DNA of 64,000 nt from Roseimaritima multifibrata (GTDB lineage Bacteria; Planctomycetota; Planctomycetia; Pirellulales; Pirellulaceae). Within the stretch, counting starts at the first letter, position 1, and the number at the start of each line of letters is the position of its first letter. Shown in pieces: positions 1-7,737 of the stretch. The notes below the pieces were generated by a model. The model was not told where the DNA came from. It searched no databases and worked only from the letters and a program-made list of their open reading frames with translations. The stretch is taken from positions 5,456,001 to 5,520,000 of the forward strand of contig NZ_CP036262.1 of NCBI RefSeq assembly GCF_007741495.1. The letters are read 5' to 3'. The translations under genes were made by a program, and so were the position numbers.

Positions 1-282
1 AATCTGGGCCGCTACGATGGCCACCAAACCGGCGGCCGGTCCGCTAACACTGGTACTCGATCCGCTCAACACGCCAACCACAATACCGCCGACAATCCCT
101 GCGATCAGCCCCGACATCGGATCGGCACCCGATGCCAATGCGATTCCTAAGCAAAGCGGCAGGGCGACCAGTGCCACAACCACCCCGGCAATGAGGTCTT
201 TTCCTAGATTGGCTGGTTTGAGCATTGACTGGAGCGAATCCTCTGCAACCGCGGAGGTCTCACCTGGAGTTTCATTCGTCAT
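1..282 (-). CDS. SulP-family anion transporter, N-terminal part
   Basis: Reading the minus strand from the ATG at 282 gives 94 residues before the window ends, so the 3' part is missing. After about 25 polar residues comes a segment reading [20 protein letters not shown], followed by a Gly-rich stretch ending [20 protein letters not shown]. This is the first transmembrane region and conserved Ser/Gly/Pro segment of SulP (SLC26-type) inner-membrane carriers, which move sulfate, bicarbonate or similar anions. The substrate cannot be told from this fragment, nor whether a C-terminal STAS domain is present. The family call is fairly firm because this N-terminal signature is distinctive. Confidence 0.85.
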   Translation of the reverse strand, partial: MTNETPGETSAVAEDSLQSMLKPANLGKDLIAGVVVALVALPLCLGIALASGADPMSGLIAGIVGGIVVGVLSGSSTSVSGPAAGLVAIVAAQI

Positions 283-1154
283 CGATTTATCGCTTTCTAA
301 GTTGCAGAGTCGTTAAGCTGCATTCGCACGTGCTGGTAGTAAAAAATCCTCTTCATTACGCTGCAAGCACTCCGCATCCTGGGCGTCGTTTCAAAGTTCT
401 TCCGCGGTCGATGGACCGGATAACGGTCTATCCGAGGGAAAACGTCTATCAATAGATTAGCGATTCGTGAAACGGCAGACCGTTCCCGTTGGCAACCAGC
501 AAAGACAACATGCGGGTTACCCTAAATCCTACCACTCTATGTGCAGACGATTCCTGCCATGAACCTAAAACTTCAAATGAACGCTACGGTTTTGAACCGC
601 AGGTCTTCGACAGCCGAATTCAAGAGGCGAATTGCCTTCCCTACCAATCCGCTAGCAGCGCAGCGGGGCTCGGATTCCATTAGCAAGACGATGCCCAGTA
701 AAAGGGCGTTGAAGCGGTAGAAAGAAAGACCCATGCCGCTTTGCAGCCTGGGTCCAAACCACTTCCCAAGGACGAATTTCCGCAACATGACAACGTCGAA
801 CTTGCTCTTCTTCGATCAACGAAGGCCGCTCGTGAATGTCTTCCGCAAGCGTCGTCTGAGTTCCTGAGGCCATCGTCAGCACGGGCGCAGGTACGAAGAA
901 CACGCCGCAAGGAACTGCGAACGCGAACATCATCAGGAGAAAGGATCGACGAATCCCAGCGAACATTAGCGGCTAAATTAGGGTCACGAAATCGTTACAG
1001 ATAACCTGTACGATAGAAAACTAATCGTATTCGTCAACTAGAAAACTTGAGCAAATTCAAAGACTGCGGATTCTGTCTCAGCCGCTTCCTACCCTCTGTC
1101 CCAGGCGATGAACGCAGAAAATCGCGGCCAAGCGATCCGAATCCATCGTTTCCC
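283..1154. other. Intergenic region upstream of the SulP gene
   Basis: About 870 bases between the SulP start and the end of the secreted protein at 1155. I see no convincing conserved gene, RNA or repeat. The only candidate is a short minus-strand reading frame at 652-966 with a signal-like N-terminus, listed separately at low confidence. Confidence 0.5.
652..966 (-). CDS. Possible small secreted hypothetical protein
   Basis: A 104-residue minus-strand reading frame. Its N-terminus looks like a signal peptide: two arginines, then a hydrophobic run (SFLLMMFAFAVPCGVFFV) and a small-residue stretch where cleavage could occur. The remainder is charged and shows no family I recognise. Nothing else occupies this interval. 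The evidence is only the signal-like start and an open frame, so this may be chance. I do not assign a function. Confidence 0.3.
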   Translation of the reverse strand: MFAGIRRSFLLMMFAFAVPCGVFFVPAPVLTMASGTQTTLAEDIHERPSLIEEEQVRRCHVAEIRPWEVVWTQAAKRHGSFFLPLQRPFTGHRLANGIRAPLRC

Positions 1155-2348
1155 TTAGGGACGCTGGCGAGATTGCAGTCGCTGCTGTTCCTGCAGAACT
1201 TTTTCCATCGGGCTTAACGCCGGAGTCCTTTGAGAAGGGAGCGATATGGGGCCCCGAACCCCGCCTGGATTCGCTTGCAGAACCGCTTCTTGCCACACAT
1301 CGATCTGCATCCCGTCACGCAGGGCGTTGCCCGCAGGCAGGGGAAAAATGCCTACGCTTTTGGCTTGATAGTTGACGTCTTCTATAACGTTGGGGCTTTT
1401 TCCCGTTCGGTCGATCGCGATCGATTGCAAAAACTTTTCGTAGACGCTGATGTCGTACAAAATCGCCGGAGGAACGACCGTGATGAACTCATCCACATGG
1501 ATACGCCCGGTCGAATCGGAGACCTCATAGCGTTCGATGATCTCGCCCCCCAGGTCACGCTCCAGCGATACGGGAATACTTTGGCCGGGTTGAATCGACT
1601 GCTGCGGATACGATCGCTGATTCATCAGGTCGGTTAACACGATTCTGATTTCGCTGCGATGGGAATTGAACAACTGAATGCGTGCGGGTCGGCCTGCTGG
1701 TAGGGGGCGGTATTCATGCTGCACCAAACGGACGACGGGCAAATGCAAATGGGCAGGTGGTCTTTGATAACTTGCCAACCAGAATTGAGAATTTACCTGA
1801 CTGGTCGGTTCCAAACGCACCACCCCGCGAGTATTCCCCGCGAGGCTTTGCCCGGGAAAGCCGACACTGTCCAAGCGAATCGCGGCCCCCTGTCCACTCA
1901 CCCGCCACAGCTGATTTGCGTCGCGTCGGCTGATCTGCAGCACCACAGGGCCGGCCAGCGCGGTAGCAGTCAACGACCACAACTTTCCATGATCTGACAA
2001 TTGAATCCGAACAAGATTCTGGTTGACCGGAGTGATCACCCAAAACTGCGCCGGATCGGCGATCGGCAGGGACATTCGCACAGGGATTCCCGCAATGCCT
2101 TCCAATACCAATCCCCGCTGGTCGGCATCGGCAGTCGTCAAACGGCCTCGCTGCTGAGGCTGAACGACCGCAGCATTTGCGACAGGAAGATTCAACACCA
2201 ACGGTTGAAAGCCGCCTGCTGGATTCGCTGGCGGATTGGGCGGACCTTGCGCCCCGGCGACGGATGTTAACACGATGGCCCACCCCACAAACAAACACCG
2301 GATAACCACTGTGCTAAACCGTTTCGTGATCGACTTGGGATTTGGCAT
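1155..2348 (-). CDS. Secreted protein with ricin-type QxW repeats
   Basis: 397 residues from the ATG at 2348. The open frame continues upstream but would overlap the preceding gene, and this ATG directly precedes a signal peptide (hydrophobic residues about 11-33, AGAQ cleavage-like site). A Pro/Ala-rich linker follows. Residues about 60-195 contain three QxW motifs (QFW 101-103, QLW 146-148, QFW 188-190) spaced 45 and 42 residues apart, the signature of a ricin B-type beta-trefoil. The C-terminal half is beta-rich with no recognised family. It lies 28 bases after the exonuclease gene on the same strand, so the two may be co-transcribed. The lectin-like fold is inferred from motif spacing only; sugar binding is not shown. 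Confidence 0.75.
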   Translation of the reverse strand: MPNPKSITKRFSTVVIRCLFVGWAIVLTSVAGAQGPPNPPANPAGGFQPLVLNLPVANAAVVQPQQRGRLTTADADQRGLVLEGIAGIPVRMSLPIADPAQFWVITPVNQNLVRIQLSDHGKLWSLTATALAGPVVLQISRRDANQLWRVSGQGAAIRLDSVGFPGQSLAGNTRGVVRLEPTSQVNSQFWLASYQRPPAHLHLPVVRLVQHEYRPLPAGRPARIQLFNSHRSEIRIVLTDLMNQRSYPQQSIQPGQSIPVSLERDLGGEIIERYEVSDSTGRIHVDEFITVVPPAILYDISVYEKFLQSIAIDRTGKSPNVIEDVNYQAKSVGIFPLPAGNALRDGMQIDVWQEAVLQANPGGVRGPISLPSQRTPALSPMEKVLQEQQRLQSRQRP

Positions 2349-2376
2349 GATTGGTCTCGCGATGCAAAGATTAGGG

Positions 2377-3354
2377 TTAGGAGCTACTTTCACCATCACT
2401 ATCAAGCGAATCGACTGGACTGCCAACGCTGACGTCACTTTCATCGCTGACGCCACTTTCACTGACCTCACTCTCGCCACGCTGCGTGGGGTCCGGTAAT
2501 TCCTGAACCGGTTTCGTGGCCGCTTCTTCAACCACTTCCCAAGGATTCTTCCAATCACCCCAGCACGATAAATAATCGACGTATGCCTGGCACTCCCCCG
2601 AGCGTTCCACAAGCCAACGATGGGTTTGTTCGACCAACTCGGCTTCGCGCGCCAGGTCGATCCGGCCGTTAAGAACCGAAGTCCTCAAGAAGACAAAGTA
2701 GGTATCCAGAACATCGCAGCGACAATAGTCACTGATTTCTTGCAGTTTGCCCTGATTCCACATCTCTTGGACTTGGTCTCCCTTCGTCGCCATCTTTCCA
2801 GGCTTGCCAATCAGCGTTGCTGCGAGGTCCAAGCCACCTCGGAACCAACAGGAACCGTAATTGGTGAGGATCTCGTGCAGATCCAAATGGGCGTTTGCGT
2901 TGTATCGATTTCGAGGATGCGTGTAGGACGCCCCTTTGTTGTGAAACCAATCTTTTAAATTCAATCCGTATCGAAAAGCGGCAAGCTCCATAACCGGGAT
3001 ATCGAAGCCTCGGCCGTTAAACGTCACCCACGTCGGATGGTGATAGTGCTCCCACCCTCGCCAAAAGTGTTGGGTCATGACATGCGAACGGAACTGCGGT
3101 TCGTCCAACGAAACCAGATCGACCATATTCAGATCGCTATCGACCTTGGCAACCACCACAGCGATTGGAATCTGAAAGGTATGCGGGATAAAATCACGTC
3201 CTTTCTGAGTTTCCCGCAGTTCTTCCTGAAAACGTTCAATCGCTTCAGCAGGTTCCAGTTCCTCCGTCGGATACTTCACCGCCGCGACAAGTTGCCCATC
3301 GGCGATGGTTTCTACATCAAACAGCAGAAATTCGATCTTCTTTGCTGTGGCCAA
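2377..3354 (-). CDS. Predicted 3'-5' exonuclease, PolB exonuclease-like
   Basis: 325 residues starting at a TTG with a GGGAGA-type ribosome site about 8 bases upstream. It has the DEDDy layout of the PolB-exonuclease-like family (DNA_pol_B_exo2): FDVET with Asp13/Glu15, a second motif FNGRGFD with Asp118, DLHEIL near 158, and the final YxxxD as Tyr210/Asp214. These acidic residues would bind two metal ions for 3'-5' hydrolysis of nucleic acid. There is no polymerase domain. The last 60 residues are an acidic Ser/Glu/Asp-rich tail, probably disordered. It is divergent from pepT and followed by the QxW protein. The DNA or RNA substrate is unknown. Confidence 0.85.
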   Translation of the reverse strand: MATAKKIEFLLFDVETIADGQLVAAVKYPTEELEPAEAIERFQEELRETQKGRDFIPHTFQIPIAVVVAKVDSDLNMVDLVSLDEPQFRSHVMTQHFWRGWEHYHHPTWVTFNGRGFDIPVMELAAFRYGLNLKDWFHNKGASYTHPRNRYNANAHLDLHEILTNYGSCWFRGGLDLAATLIGKPGKMATKGDQVQEMWNQGKLQEISDYCRCDVLDTYFVFLRTSVLNGRIDLAREAELVEQTHRWLVERSGECQAYVDYLSCWGDWKNPWEVVEEAATKPVQELPDPTQRGESEVSESGVSDESDVSVGSPVDSLDSDGESSS

Positions 3355-3442
3355 CCGCCTATCTCCCTATCGCGTGTCGATCTGTCACAATGCTGATTCA
3401 TTCAAAGTTTATTGTAGCGAGTTCCCTTCATCAGGCGTCCCC

Positions 3443-4693
3443 ATGTCTAATCAAATCAACCGAGACCGTTTACTAGAGCGTTTCCTTGCCTACGTTGGCG
3501 TCGACACGGCCGCCAATCCCGACACGACACGTTACCCCAGCAGTGCAGGGCAGTGGGAACTTGGGAACCTTTTGACTCAGCAACTAGAAGATCTAGGAGC
3601 CGACTATCCTCACCAGGACGAACATGGCTTGGTCTGGGCCAGCGTGCCTGCAACCGATGGTGGAAACAGCCCAACGATCGCGTTGATCGCCCACTTGGAT
3701 ACATCGCCGGAAGCCCCCAGCGCCAACATCAGCCCTCAGGTGATCAAGAACTACGAAGGAGGCGATATCCTGCTGCCGAGCGGGCAGGTTATCCGTGTCG
3801 ACCAGACTCCGGAACTGAACGACCTGATCGGTTCAACGTTGATCACAACAGACGGGACCACGCTGCTAGGGGGCGATGACAAAGCAGGCGTTGCGATCAT
3901 CATGGAATTGGCTCAGCACCTGATCGAAAATCCTCATCTAGAACACGGGACGGTCCGCATCCTCTTTACCTGCGACGAAGAAATCGGCCGCGGTACCGAC
4001 AAGATCAACCTTTCCAAACTCGATGCAGCGGCAGCTTATACGCTCGACGGAGGGGGTGCTGGCGACCTGGATGTGGAAACGTTCTCGGCCGATGCCGCGA
4101 CGGTCACGTTCCGCGGTCACAACATTCACCCCGCAATCGCCAAAGGTCGAATGGTCAACGCGGTCCGCGCGGCCGCTTATTTCGTCGATTTACTTCCACG
4201 CGATCAACAAACCCCGGAAACCACTTCCGGTCGCGAGGGCTTTATCCATGCCCACAACATTCATGGAGGCGTTGGAAATGCCACGGTGGAATTAATCCTG
4301 CGAAGCTTCGATACCGCCGAACTTGACCTGTTTGCCGATCAAATCAGAACACTTGCCGAAACGGTTCAGGAACATTTCCCCGGGCTGCAAGTGGATGTTC
4401 AAGTCCGTTCACAGTACCGAAACCTTGCCGAGGGTTTACAACAATCCCCCGAAGTGGTGCAATTTGCCGAACAGGCTTACCAAAACCTGCAGCGAACCTA
4501 TCGAAAGACCATCATTCGAGGCGGCACCGACGGTTCGCAACTGACCGAAAAGGGGCTGCCAACGCCCAACCTTTCCAGCGGCCAACACAACATCCACGCG
4601 GTTCACGAATTTGCCTGCCTTGATCAAATGGAAGATGCAATCGAACATCTTGTGGAACTACTGCGGCTGTGGAGCCAACAAGCTAAATCCTAG
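3443..4693 (+). CDS. pepT: Tripeptide aminopeptidase (peptidase T)
   Basis: 416 residues from the ATG at 3443; the frame extends upstream but family alignment begins at MSNQINRDRLLERF. This is an M20-family dinuclear zinc aminopeptidase that removes N-terminal residues from tripeptides in the cytoplasm. Metal and catalytic motifs are present: HLD with His84/Asp86, GGDDKAG with Asp145, and the Glu-Glu pair at 179-180 (CDEEIGRGTD). The C-terminal RGGTDGSQL and HNIHAVHEF segments also match PepT. The length is normal for the family. It is divergent from the exonuclease gene and precedes the Mrp ATPase gene by 91 bases. Confidence 0.93.
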   Translation: MSNQINRDRLLERFLAYVGVDTAANPDTTRYPSSAGQWELGNLLTQQLEDLGADYPHQDEHGLVWASVPATDGGNSPTIALIAHLDTSPEAPSANISPQVIKNYEGGDILLPSGQVIRVDQTPELNDLIGSTLITTDGTTLLGGDDKAGVAIIMELAQHLIENPHLEHGTVRILFTCDEEIGRGTDKINLSKLDAAAAYTLDGGGAGDLDVETFSADAATVTFRGHNIHPAIAKGRMVNAVRAAAYFVDLLPRDQQTPETTSGREGFIHAHNIHGGVGNATVELILRSFDTAELDLFADQIRTLAETVQEHFPGLQVDVQVRSQYRNLAEGLQQSPEVVQFAEQAYQNLQRTYRKTIIRGGTDGSQLTEKGLPTPNLSSGQHNIHAVHEFACLDQMEDAIEHLVELLRLWSQQAKS

Positions 4694-4784
4694 TCCCATG
4701 TTCAATCGCGATCATCGTTTGCAGGAACGGGACGATCCGAAACCATTTCACTCTGCCTTTCACATTTACTTTTAAATACGAATT

Positions 4785-5870
4785 ATGCCTGACCAAGAAT
4801 TAACTGCCGATTTGGTCCGCAGTCTACTGGAAACGTTCCCCGATCCCGAAACAGGTCGACCAATTGGAACGATGGGACAACTGGGCGACATTCAGGTTGA
4901 AAACAAACACGCCAAGATTGCATTAGGACTCTCCACACACTCCTACCCAATCGCTAACGAAGTCAAAGAACAGATCGCGTCGTTGGTCGCCGCCAAGATC
5001 CCCGGAACCACGGTCGACATTACCGTCCATCCACATGCCCGTCCGCCAGCTCGCTCAGGGCAGGCAGGGCTGCGCATCAAGACAGTGATCGCGGTCGGTT
5101 CTGGCAAAGGAGGCGTCGGCAAGAGCACGGTTGCAGCCTCGTTAGCGGTCACGCTGGAACTGCTGGGAGCCAAAGTGGGTCTGATGGACGCCGATGTTTA
5201 TGGTCCTAGTATCCCCCACCTATTTGGGCTGACAGGGAAACCCGAACTAACTCCCAACAAGAAGATCGTCCCGATCAAATCGGGTGACCTTCCGGTGATC
5301 TCGATGGGCTTTTTTGTGGAACCAGACCAAGCGGTTATTTGGCGTGGTCCGATGCTTCATCAATCGATCAACCAGTTCCTCGGTGAAACCGACTGGGGTG
5401 AACTGGATTACTTGGTCATCGACATGCCCCCTGGGACGGGCGACGTCGCGTTGACGCTCTCACAGGGCGCAGTTCCCATCGCAGGCGCCGTCGTCGTCTG
5501 CACGCCTCAGGAGGTGGCTCTGCTGGACGCCGTGAAAGCGATCAGCATGTTCCGTACGGTTAAAATCCCGGTTGCCGGGATTGTTGAAAACATGAGCGGA
5601 TTCGTTTGCCCCGACTGCCACAAGCGTTACGACATCTTTGGCTCCGGCGGCGCACGCGACAAAGCCGAAGAACTTTCGCTACCGTTCTTGGGCGAACTGC
5701 CCATCGATCCGATTCTCCGCAAAGCCGGCGACGCCGGTGAACTGGCTGCGGTGATCCGCAGCGACGCACGTGCCAGAGCTCCACTGGAAAAGGTAGCCCG
5801 CGCTTTGGTACGAAACTTTGCCCAGCAAGCGGCTCTCACGCCACCGAAGCCGTCGTTGCCAACGCTCTAG
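4785..5870 (+). CDS. mrp: Mrp/ApbC-type Fe-S cluster carrier ATPase
   Basis: 361 residues. The N-terminal 90 residues are a MIP18 (DUF59)-like domain. A deviant Walker A P-loop follows at GKGGVGKST (107-115), and later come DADVYGPS and DMPPGTGD. A CxxC pair (Cys275, Cys278) in the C-terminal part is where this family binds a transferable 4Fe-4S cluster at the dimer interface. The role is cytoplasmic iron-sulfur cluster loading of apoproteins. Length and domain order are typical. It follows pepT on the same strand, but I infer no functional link. Confidence 0.94.
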   Translation: MPDQELTADLVRSLLETFPDPETGRPIGTMGQLGDIQVENKHAKIALGLSTHSYPIANEVKEQIASLVAAKIPGTTVDITVHPHARPPARSGQAGLRIKTVIAVGSGKGGVGKSTVAASLAVTLELLGAKVGLMDADVYGPSIPHLFGLTGKPELTPNKKIVPIKSGDLPVISMGFFVEPDQAVIWRGPMLHQSINQFLGETDWGELDYLVIDMPPGTGDVALTLSQGAVPIAGAVVVCTPQEVALLDAVKAISMFRTVKIPVAGIVENMSGFVCPDCHKRYDIFGSGGARDKAEELSLPFLGELPIDPILRKAGDAGELAAVIRSDARARAPLEKVARALVRNFAQQAALTPPKPSLPTL

Positions 5871-6084
5871 CGTCTAGCAACACACCGGCGGTCGGTTCCT
5901 TCCCGGCGCGTCACTTTTAAACGCCTGTAAGCGTATGGATTGCTTACGGCTTGGCCCGACTGGTGCACGAGCGCCTGCCTAAACGGGCACGCCCCTCTTG
6001 CTCTCGCAACGGGGCGACCGAGCCGTCAGCATGTAGTCGCGAACCGGGGGGGCAAACCTGGCAACGGAACTCACAAAGCCAACG

Positions 6085-6118
6085 AAAAAACCGCACCGAG
6101 TTTACCTCGATACGGTTT
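6085..6118 (-). terminator. Rho-independent terminator after the H1-like gene
   Basis: On the minus strand, AAACCG and TCGAG pair with CTCGG and CGGTTT around a 5-base loop (two-base internal mismatch), and the stem runs straight into six T residues. It lies 44-77 bases past the stop of the H1-like gene, the expected position. Confidence 0.75.
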
Positions 6119-6161
6119 CAAATAATTCGACTTGATGAAGCTAAAGAGAGTGATCTCCAGC

Positions 6162-6476
6162 TTATTTTCGGCGAGTTGCCGTTTTCTTGCGAGGAGCAGC
6201 CTTGGAGACGCGTTTTTTAGCGGCGCGTTTCTTGGCGGTCTTCTTAGCAACTTTCTTAGTCGCTGTCCGTTTGACAGCCTTCTTCTTAGCAACTTTCTTC
6301 GTTGCGGTGCGCTTTGCAGCTTTCTTCACAACCTTTTTAACGGCACGCTTTTTAGCGACACGCTTTTTGGCTGCAGTTTTCTTTGCTGCGGTCTTCTTGG
6401 CTGCGGTTCGTTTAACAGCAGTCTTCTTAGCAACTTTTTTGGCTGCAGTTTTTGCAGCACGTTTCTTCTTGGCCAT
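6162..6476 (-). CDS. Histone H1-like lysine/alanine-rich DNA-binding protein
   Basis: 104 residues made almost wholly of Lys, Ala, Arg, Val and Thr in degenerate pentapeptide-like repeats (AAKKT, VAKKR, VKRTA). This resembles the C-terminal tail of eukaryotic H1 and the chlamydial Hc1/Hc2 and bordetellal BpH1 proteins. Such proteins bind DNA through charge and help compact the nucleoid, which is condensed in planctomycetes. There is no folded domain. It is monocistronic, with its own terminator and about 270 bases of upstream space. Low complexity makes orthology uncertain, but the composition is unmistakable. Confidence 0.85.
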   Translation of the reverse strand: MAKKKRAAKTAAKKVAKKTAVKRTAAKKTAAKKTAAKKRVAKKRAVKKVVKKAAKRTATKKVAKKKAVKRTATKKVAKKTAKKRAAKKRVSKAAPRKKTATRRK

Positions 6477-6743
6477 GGGTTCCTCCGCGAAAAGGAAACA
6501 TGACGGGACTTTTGCGTCTTGCGAATTAGATCCAGAAGACGACGGCCACGCCCGTCAATGGAAAGGTTTAATCAATGCGTCGTGCATTCGATTACTCGTT
6601 AATCGGATACTTGACACACAGATCCCAAACAAACTTCGCGTAACTTTACGCGTTTCCGCATACTTGGCAACATCTTTTCCACAAAATCCTGGCGCGAACA
6701 GACCGACATGAAGCAACTTCAATCCGATCACAAGGCTTAAAAG

Positions 6744-7547
6744 TTACCACGAACGCCACTGACCAAGACGTTGAAACTCCTGCCAATTCCCCATCAGCAA
6801 AGAAGCAAAGAGGATCGCCATAAACCACTGTCCAATCATGAACCCCACGACCACCATTGCCGCGCCAACCACGATCGAAAGCCCGAGTGAGTGACGTATA
6901 TTTCCACCCAACATGGCGATCACTTCACGCGCGATTCGACCACCATCCAAGGGCCATACAGGGATCAAATTAAAGAGCGCCCAGACCACGCTCGGCCAGA
7001 CCAAACTATTGACCAATGTATAAAGCCCAACGTCCATAATCGGGTTCCCACCAGCGACGCCCGGGATGCTTTGCAGGAAGTCCGGAGCTTGATGAACTTC
7101 GTATCCTGCCGTTCGTGTTAAGAGGATGACGGCGGCTGCTAACAACAGCTGTGCGCCCGGTCCCGCGGCAGCAATTACTAGGTTTTCCTTAGCAGAAAGA
7201 CGACTTACGGAATGGGTTGGCGAGTTCGCTGCCAACGGGATCGCTAATCCACCAAAGTGATAAAGCACGATTTGAGAGTGAATCCCGTACCGCCGAAATG
7301 CCAATGCATGGCCTAGTTCGTGGACCGTTATCGAGACCAAAACACAGGCCGACCAAATCAATAACAAGGGAAGCGTCGAAGGGGACCAGAGCCCATAAAC
7401 GGACAAGAACAAGTAGTCGATGTAGTCGACAAAATTGTATCCAAAGACCGCTGTCATCAACCAAAACGTCCAGGCGATGCGTACCGGAAACTCCCCTATT
7501 CGAAAGACCAAATCGTAGGGGGAGCGATCGGGTTCACGAAGGATCAT
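6744..7547 (-). CDS. Site-2 protease family zinc metalloprotease (M50)
   Basis: 267 residues with about six hydrophobic segments. HELGH at 76-80 is the HExxH zinc-binding and catalytic motif inside a membrane helix, and NLIPVWPLDGGR near 193-204 supplies the third ligand (Asp201). Together they define the M50 intramembrane protease family, related to SpoIVFB and rhomboid-like S2P. No PDZ or CBS domain is present, so it is a minimal core enzyme. The substrate is unknown. It stands alone between the H1-like gene and the giant repeat protein, all on the minus strand. Confidence 0.9.
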   Translation of the reverse strand: MILREPDRSPYDLVFRIGEFPVRIAWTFWLMTAVFGYNFVDYIDYLFLSVYGLWSPSTLPLLLIWSACVLVSITVHELGHALAFRRYGIHSQIVLYHFGGLAIPLAANSPTHSVSRLSAKENLVIAAAGPGAQLLLAAAVILLTRTAGYEVHQAPDFLQSIPGVAGGNPIMDVGLYTLVNSLVWPSVVWALFNLIPVWPLDGGRIAREVIAMLGGNIRHSLGLSIVVGAAMVVVGFMIGQWFMAILFASLLMGNWQEFQRLGQWRSW

Positions 7548-7680
7548 AAAGTCAACTCAAGAGGGTTTAAAAGGGTCGCTGCAACAACGGTTTTAAGTGC
7601 GTCACCGCATTGTAACGCGGCTTCTAAAATGGATCGGCAACACGATTGCTTAACCGACAAAAGATGCGACGCAAAGGCAC

Positions 7681-7703
7681 AAAAAAAAATCGCACTTTTT
7701 TTT
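7681..7703 (-). terminator. Possible terminator after the giant repeat protein gene
   Basis: Nine A residues, a six-base spacer and eight T residues form a weak A:T hairpin. It is preceded on the minus strand by a small ACGTC/GACGT stem. It lies 35-57 bases past the stop at 7738. The stem is A/T only, so the call is tentative. Confidence 0.35.
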
Positions 7704-7737
7704 GCTTCACGTCTTAAAAACGACGTTTCGAACAGCC

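Noticed and set aside
6132-6711. Plus-strand frames opposite the H1-like gene
   Set aside because: They are Phe/Leu-rich mirrors of the Lys/Ala codons on the other strand and have no signal of their own.
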